Shown: positions 58,301-64,000 of the stretch, in pieces | How the letters are laid out: each line of letters begins with the position of its first letter | Position numbering within the stretch: the stretch's first letter is position 1 | Source: Syngnathus acus | Taxonomy: Eukaryota > Chordata > Actinopteri > Syngnathiformes > Syngnathidae | Reading direction: 5' to 3' | Assembly: GCF_901709675.1 (NCBI RefSeq) | Contig: NC_051101.1 | Coordinates: 12,048,501-12,112,500, forward strand | DNA: 64,000 nt | The notes under the pieces: generated by a model | Seen by the model: the letters and a program-made list of their open reading frames with translations, nothing else | Database searches by the model: none | Told to the model about the DNA's origin: nothing | Translations under genes and position numbers: made by a program

Positions 58301-61300
58301 TAGCTTCGTTGTCACGTAAATCAATCACGCCGCAAAGCACCACTTATACCATTTGATTGACGATAATTCACTTCTAGGTCGAAATTTGCGCAGTGAAATG
58401 AAGTTGACCTGCAAATTTTGTGGCTTGCAAAGTAACGGCAGATTTGTAGAGAGGTGAGCAAGTTCGCCTGTGAAATTCGAAGGTTGGAAAACCACCGTAA
58501 TGACACACAGAGCCCTGTAGATGGCGGCGTTGCATCCTTTTGGTTTTGAGTTCTGCGCAAAATCTGGAGCAAACGAAAATCGAATCTGAGCTTGACATTC
58601 AACTTGAGGCATCCAACGAGTCGCCGCGTTTCTTAGTTGCATATCTGTAAAAAATTATTTTTGCTATCTTTTGTTGTTGTACAGTATCAAGTGACACAAA
58701 AGAAAACAATGTTTGGCGTCAGCGTCATTTTGTTCTGCTTGACATGCACTGCTGTTTTTATTATCTATAATCCACATAACATTCCCTTTTGTGACTCAAT
58801 ACTGCTTTTGGAATAAAAATACTCCCTGGAGCAATCCACGTTCCATATGACACATCTACCACCGCAGCTCCCACCCCTCCCCCTCCCCCACCAGAGTTGC
58901 TCTAAAGCCATAATGCTTCTCATCTGGAGCCAAGAGCCCCATAGAGACCGCAATGGGACTGGCACATGTTGCCTTGTGTTGGGCGAGGGGGCTTCGGAGA
59001 CCCTTAGCAACACACTGGTGGAGTAACAATCATCGCACCGCACCCTGAAATGCGAGCGCGGAATAAACACACCCACAGATCAGGCTGTGTTTACGGTAAA
59101 GATCCCGAAAACGCCTCGCGCCGTTGGAGCCGAACCCCCGCGCTGGAAAATGATGGTAAGCGGAAAAGGGTTAGACGGTTCTGGATATGCTTTTGGGACA
59201 AAAGATGATCCAGAAAAATGGCAGCTGAAGCTCAAATTTCAGTGATGACAGGTTGGGGCACTGCCCCACCAGAGGAAAGTGAAATGGCAGAGCTAGCTAC
59301 CTTGTCGCTTTGCCACTAGCTAGCTAGCGGTGGCCAGGAAAAAATTTGTCTTCCTTTGCCCTCCTCCGCGAAAGTAAGTTTACGAGTTTTAACAGGCAAG
59401 ACGTTAAGGGAAAAATCAGTTAGTGGGGAGTTAAATTTGTGAATTAGTCAAGCTTTTATGGCACATGTAGCCACCTAGCATCTTTGTAATGTTCATGGGC
59501 AACAGCAACAGAAAAATAACACATGATCCAACCAGGAATTTCATCCATCCCACATCTATGGTGATCGCTTACGAGCTTTCTCGTGAAAGCTCCTGATTGG
59601 TCCTCGCTACATTTTCCCGCCATTCCCTAAACGGACTTTAACAAGGATGAGGTCAGCGCCTCTTCTTTCCCATGCTGTGAAAGAGAACAGAGCTCACGGA
59701 TAACGGCGTCGGAATGATAACGTCGCTACGGCAACGCTCATGTTGTGGACCACGTGAGGATATCAACAAGAAGAGTTCAGCGAGGGTGAAAGGAACATTA
59801 AAAAAACACACGCACACATTCACTACCAGGTCAATAAACGTGTCAGATGAACTATTTCAAAAATGGGTGGGTCATGTTTTTGATTCCCAGTACAGGAGCA
59901 AGTTCAACATTTTTGTAACCATCAAAGTCAATTTGGAGTAGGCACTTGTTGTCTTTGTAAATATATCATTTCGTATCCCTCTTTCAATTTCGAAAGTAGT
60001 TTTTAGGACAGGAAAGGAACATTTTGAGCCACAATCTTTGTTTGACGATTTCCTCTTTGGCTTTCATAACTCAATATCGAAATTCACCAACAGGCACTTT
60101 TTTTTTTTTTTTTTTGCAAACTGTTTTAATTACTTAACGATACGGTTGGATCCTTTCATACAAAAAAACAATTTCCTTGCCGTAATTACGCTGACGACCG
60201 CACGCGCCATAAATTCATCTCTCTCAAAAAAGGAAATGGAAGCAGAAAATGACAAAGCAAATAAATAACCGTCTTTACATTTTGCACATGTGGGCCAGCC
60301 ATTACATTTTGGCTTCTTGCCAGTTGGAGCCAAGCCTGCGCTTGCGCCTGCACACGGGCCGACCCCAAACCGCAGGCGGCGTGGCTTGTGGCTCCGCTGG
60401 TCAGGGAGACAAACTAACAAACGGAAAGGCTGGGAAGGACACGGCCTCCATTGACAACACTCGCATTCAGCCAGCAAAATGGCGGAAAACCCAAAATGGA
60501 TGACTTTATAAGAGGACACGACCATACTGGCTTGTAATTATACGTGGCGTAATTCACTGTGGATCATAATCTGAGACACTCTGACTGAAGGAAACCCAAA
60601 ACCAGAAAACATAGCTTTGCTATATAAACATCCGCATTACCAACACCAGCGACAAGGCCTCCATGTCCACAATGTCACACCGAACACGGACACACTGCTC
60701 AGCAGAATTCACAGCTTCCGTCCTGCCCTCTGACCTTTTAAGTCTAGTGGTGTCAAAATGAATCAACAACAAATCGATGAACTAATTAATCAGGGTCTCA
60801 AAAGTACAGAATAAATCTAATGATTGAAAGCAGACTGATTTATCGTTTTGCGTTGAACCAAAACAAGACATTTGCACACATCAGCTTTTATTTTCGAAAA
60901 CAATGACCGTTAATCTTGTTTTTTTAATTACTAAATAATAGTAAATAAAAATAATTGCGGTTAACAAGTCATCGGTGAACTACATTAATACACTAACGCA
61001 AATTATTATTATTTTTTTTAAATGATTCAATTAATCAATGGAATAATCGATAAAATCATTGATTCTAAAAATATTTGAGAGTGACAGCCAGAGTGTGTTT
61101 TCCAAGCTTAGGATCATCAAAACAAAACAAAAAAAATCCATCTGAAAATTTAGACCACTGCGGCCTGCAAAAGATTATCACCAGTGTATAAAACTCAACA
61201 CCAAAATCTCCACATTGAGCCTTGGTAGAGTTTATTAGCTGTTAGCCTCAGGACCTCCACAAACATTTGCGACCTCCAGTAGAGACAAAGAGGATCATCT

Positions 61301-64000
61301 GGTAGGACATCGGCATTTTTAAGACACTTCCTGAGCCTTGTAGGACAATCTCGGTGTCCGTTTCCTACTGGGATTTATGACCTTGTTGTTCATTTTCACC
61401 CCGTCGTGTAAGAGCTCGCTTACTTCCTCCCGTCTGGGGAGACCAAAAAAAAAAAAAACGCCACACACAACGTTCATCAAGTGAGGGTCTTCAATGAATC
61501 AGAGACAATTTACAGTTTTGAAAAACGAGGACAGTTTTGAACATTAATGACTTTGGAGCCTTCGGTGAACCTCGAATAACCTCTAAGGGCAATTTATAGT
61601 CAGCAAACCTCGACACGTTTTTTTTGCGGAGAGCAAATCAAATTTAAAATCCAACATGTACGCTTTAAAATGCTCACATCTGCTGTCATTTAATACATAC
61701 GGGAAGCATAAAGGAGCTTTGAGATTCAAGATACGACATTAAGGGGACACTCAACGTAAGAATGTCCTGGCTGGCCTTGATGCATCACGTTAAAAGCATC
61801 CATCCATTTCTTTTTTTTTTTTTTTGCCTAGGACGAAGCTGGAATACTCCTTGGCGGCGTTGTTTCACAGTGAATCACAGATGACTTGTTGATTCAGACA
61901 TACGTTGTCTCTTCCTGGTCTTTATTATTTGGCCGCGTGTCGGCCAGCCTGCCAGGAAACTTTACATGTGTCCCGCATTACGCTTTCAAAACAAACCATC
62001 GTTGGGAATTTGTGATAGTAGCCAACAAAATGGCCGCTGTGGACTTAGGGCAAATAATTGGCATTATTTTCTTATTTTTCCATGGAATTTGACACTCGAG
62101 GTCAAATTCCCAAACGATGTACGCCATCTTCCATTTTGAGGGTCACAGAAGCTGTGGGAAACACCACGACGATGAAAAAAAAGAAAAACACACAACAGCG
62201 AGTCGTTCATTTGTAGTCATAGCTCGAGTTCCCTCAACACAAACGCGAAAAAGGGCGACGGGGGTCAAGAGCCTTTGAAATGATGAGTTGAGGTTAGGAA
62301 AACACGGCTAACCTCTGCTAACGTCTCCCAGCTATGATGAATTAGCGTTCTGTAAACATTCAACACCAAAGCCCAAAATGTATTTCTGTAAACTCTTATC
62401 TGATCTTGACGTGACTCCATTTTGGACTGGATTACAAAGATAAAAAAAAACTCAAAACTAACATACATGATGTTGTGAAGAACTGAAGGCAATTTTTCAA
62501 AAAAATTGTAGACAACTCGGCTTTTTCAATGACCCCGTTATGCGTGATTTGCTAAACAACAAAGACAGCGATGGATGCCATCATAGAAGATTAACACGTC
62601 TACAATCAACTCGCGTGAGGAAGCAAAAGGACTGCTAAGTCATCCCAAATGTCATGTTGACATAAACACAGATGTGCTCACACGAAAAAGATGCGCCTGG
62701 CTTCACATCATCGAGCTCAGTCAAGGACACGATGCGGCCTCGGTCTTGGCAGGAGGCTGCCGCAGTTTGCTAACACTTGACCCTCGCTGAGGGTGGGAGG
62801 ACATGTCAGCCGGCTGTTGTCCGAAACATGTTTGAGGTGTGAAATCAAACCGCAACGACGACGCGGCAACCAAAGGTATAGTTTGCACGATGGCGCCAAA
62901 TCACTGCTTTTATATTAAACAAGCCTTTGGAACACTAAAACAGCAAGTAGGTGAGTTTTTTAAGCAACTAGCGAGTCATCAAACACAAAATGTTTCCAGA
63001 AAAGCTTTTAAAAGGAACGAGGCCCGCTCGCCTATCTGGGTGTCCTCGTGGCGAGCGAGTCCTTTTGTCGATCTCCTCTGCGCCTTTGTCAGGAGACGCA
63101 CGTGTGGGGGTTTAAGAAGTGTGACCATAATTCAAACAGAGACCAAGGTTCCCATTCGACGGCTTTTCGAATCCCGAGTCTTCAAGTCACGGCTAAACGA
63201 CGTGGAGAGCAATTTGGAGAAAACCGCCGCACATCTGCTTTGGATTGATAGGACACTTGTGAAGTGAATGTATGGCAGCTCCTACCGTACGTATTACTGC
63301 GTTGGAAAATGTTGCACTCACGCTGATTAGTCATGTTGGTGACTTTCCATCAGTGTTCTATTGTAGGGATTACGGTAAAACCGATGACTCAGGGGAAGCT
63401 AGCATTAGCAATATTATTATTATTATACGGTGTTACCCATGGGGGCTCCAACATTCGACGTTTTCCACTTTGATGATTGATTTTGTTTTGAAAACACGGA
63501 TTAATGGCATTTCCATTCATTTGAATGGAGTAAGATGATTTGAGATGCAAGTGTTTTGAGTTACAAGTTACAATTTAGATCTAAAAGGCACTATTGTAAA
63601 TCAGAACTATTATGCCAGACCACCGTCCTTAGTCAGTTTTTGTGAACCATGTGCTAATCCCGTACATCACAAGCAGTTGGCGTTGCGAGCTCACCTTCCC
63701 CGCTTTTTTTTTTTAAAATCGCCATTTACAGGGAAACCAAGCTGGGCCAGTAAACGTGCTCAACATTGAGGCCCGCCGATTTCGCGTACCACCTCTGGCA
63801 TGTGCTACGTGGCCCGTGTCTGGAGAACCTGAAAGTTATTACGCTGATCACTTCAGAGCCCCGAAAAGATGACTTTTTTTTTCCCTTTCTTTGTCCAGAT
63901 GGGGTCCATTGAGTAAGCATCTGGAAGCCAAATATGCTCATTTTCTCCTCTCCAAAAAAGCCAAGAGCCAGCGTGTGCTACCCCCAAGGTGATTGTCATA
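55315..64000. other. pear1 upstream region with no supported gene
   Basis: An acceptor-like CAG lies six bases before the pear1 ATG (on the minus strand), so an untranslated leader exon may lie somewhere here, but its position is not visible. The region is AT-rich with T or A runs at 55498-55516, 57810-57824, 60099-60115, 61446-61459 and 61811-61825. Open frames such as 60130-60525 (minus) and 62839-63267 (plus) show no domain, splice context or recognisable similarity. Confidence 0.5.

Noticed and set aside
59100-59160. CpG-rich patch ending ATGATG|gtaagc
   Set aside because: It could be a first exon, but only two codons would be coding and no downstream exon is visible in the window.
60130-60525. 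131-aa minus-strand frame with several cysteines
   Set aside because: No domain pattern I recognise, no splice signals and no synteny support; ordinary length for chance in 64 kb.

Overview
The window is vertebrate nuclear DNA, almost certainly from a teleost fish. It holds intron-rich protein genes with GT-AG introns, CpG-rich promoters, many simple repeats and short DNA-transposon remnants. The order lamtor2 - rab25 - mex3a - lmna matches human chromosome 1q22 as I know it. No database search was possible. Genes were identified by reading translated exons against remembered family features and by checking that every splice phase closes.

Left edge to 11 kb: the first coding exon of an rnf115-type E3 ligase (minus strand) lies head-to-head with lamtor2 (plus strand) across about 560 bp. 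Two Rab11-subfamily GTPase genes follow on the plus strand with the same five-exon plan. The first, rab25, is intact and carries the family's Gln-to-Leu change in switch II. The second is a Rab11-like gene (probably rab11al) whose exons 2 and 3 contain six single-base indels as given, so it is either a very young pseudogene or a patch of sequence error.

11-32 kb: mex3a (minus strand, two coding exons, two KH domains plus a RING finger) has a long AT-rich 3' flank containing a TIR-bounded repeat. The mex3a-lmna intergenic region is mostly low-complexity DNA. It also holds a nearly perfect 58-bp-arm palindrome with a hammerhead-like core, three CTCF-like motifs and candidate untranslated exons.

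32-44 kb: lmna (plus strand, 12 coding exons, 648 aa predicted, ending in a CaaX box) is followed by a four-unit, 235-bp tandem array whose units each encode two strong hairpins, and by other repeats. 44-55 kb: pear1 (minus strand, 22 coding exons, 1020 aa predicted) runs tail-to-tail with lmna. 55.3-64 kb: no gene could be supported.

The genes are not one pathway, but several act in related places. LAMTOR2 (Ragulator), Rab25 and Rab11 work on endosomes and lysosomes. RNF115 is known for ubiquitin-linked control of receptor trafficking. MEX3A is an RNA-binding ubiquitin ligase, lamin A builds the nuclear lamina and PEAR1 is a surface receptor. No wholly new biological system is apparent. The most unusual items are the indel-riddled rab11 copy, the hairpin satellite and the hammerhead-like palindrome.
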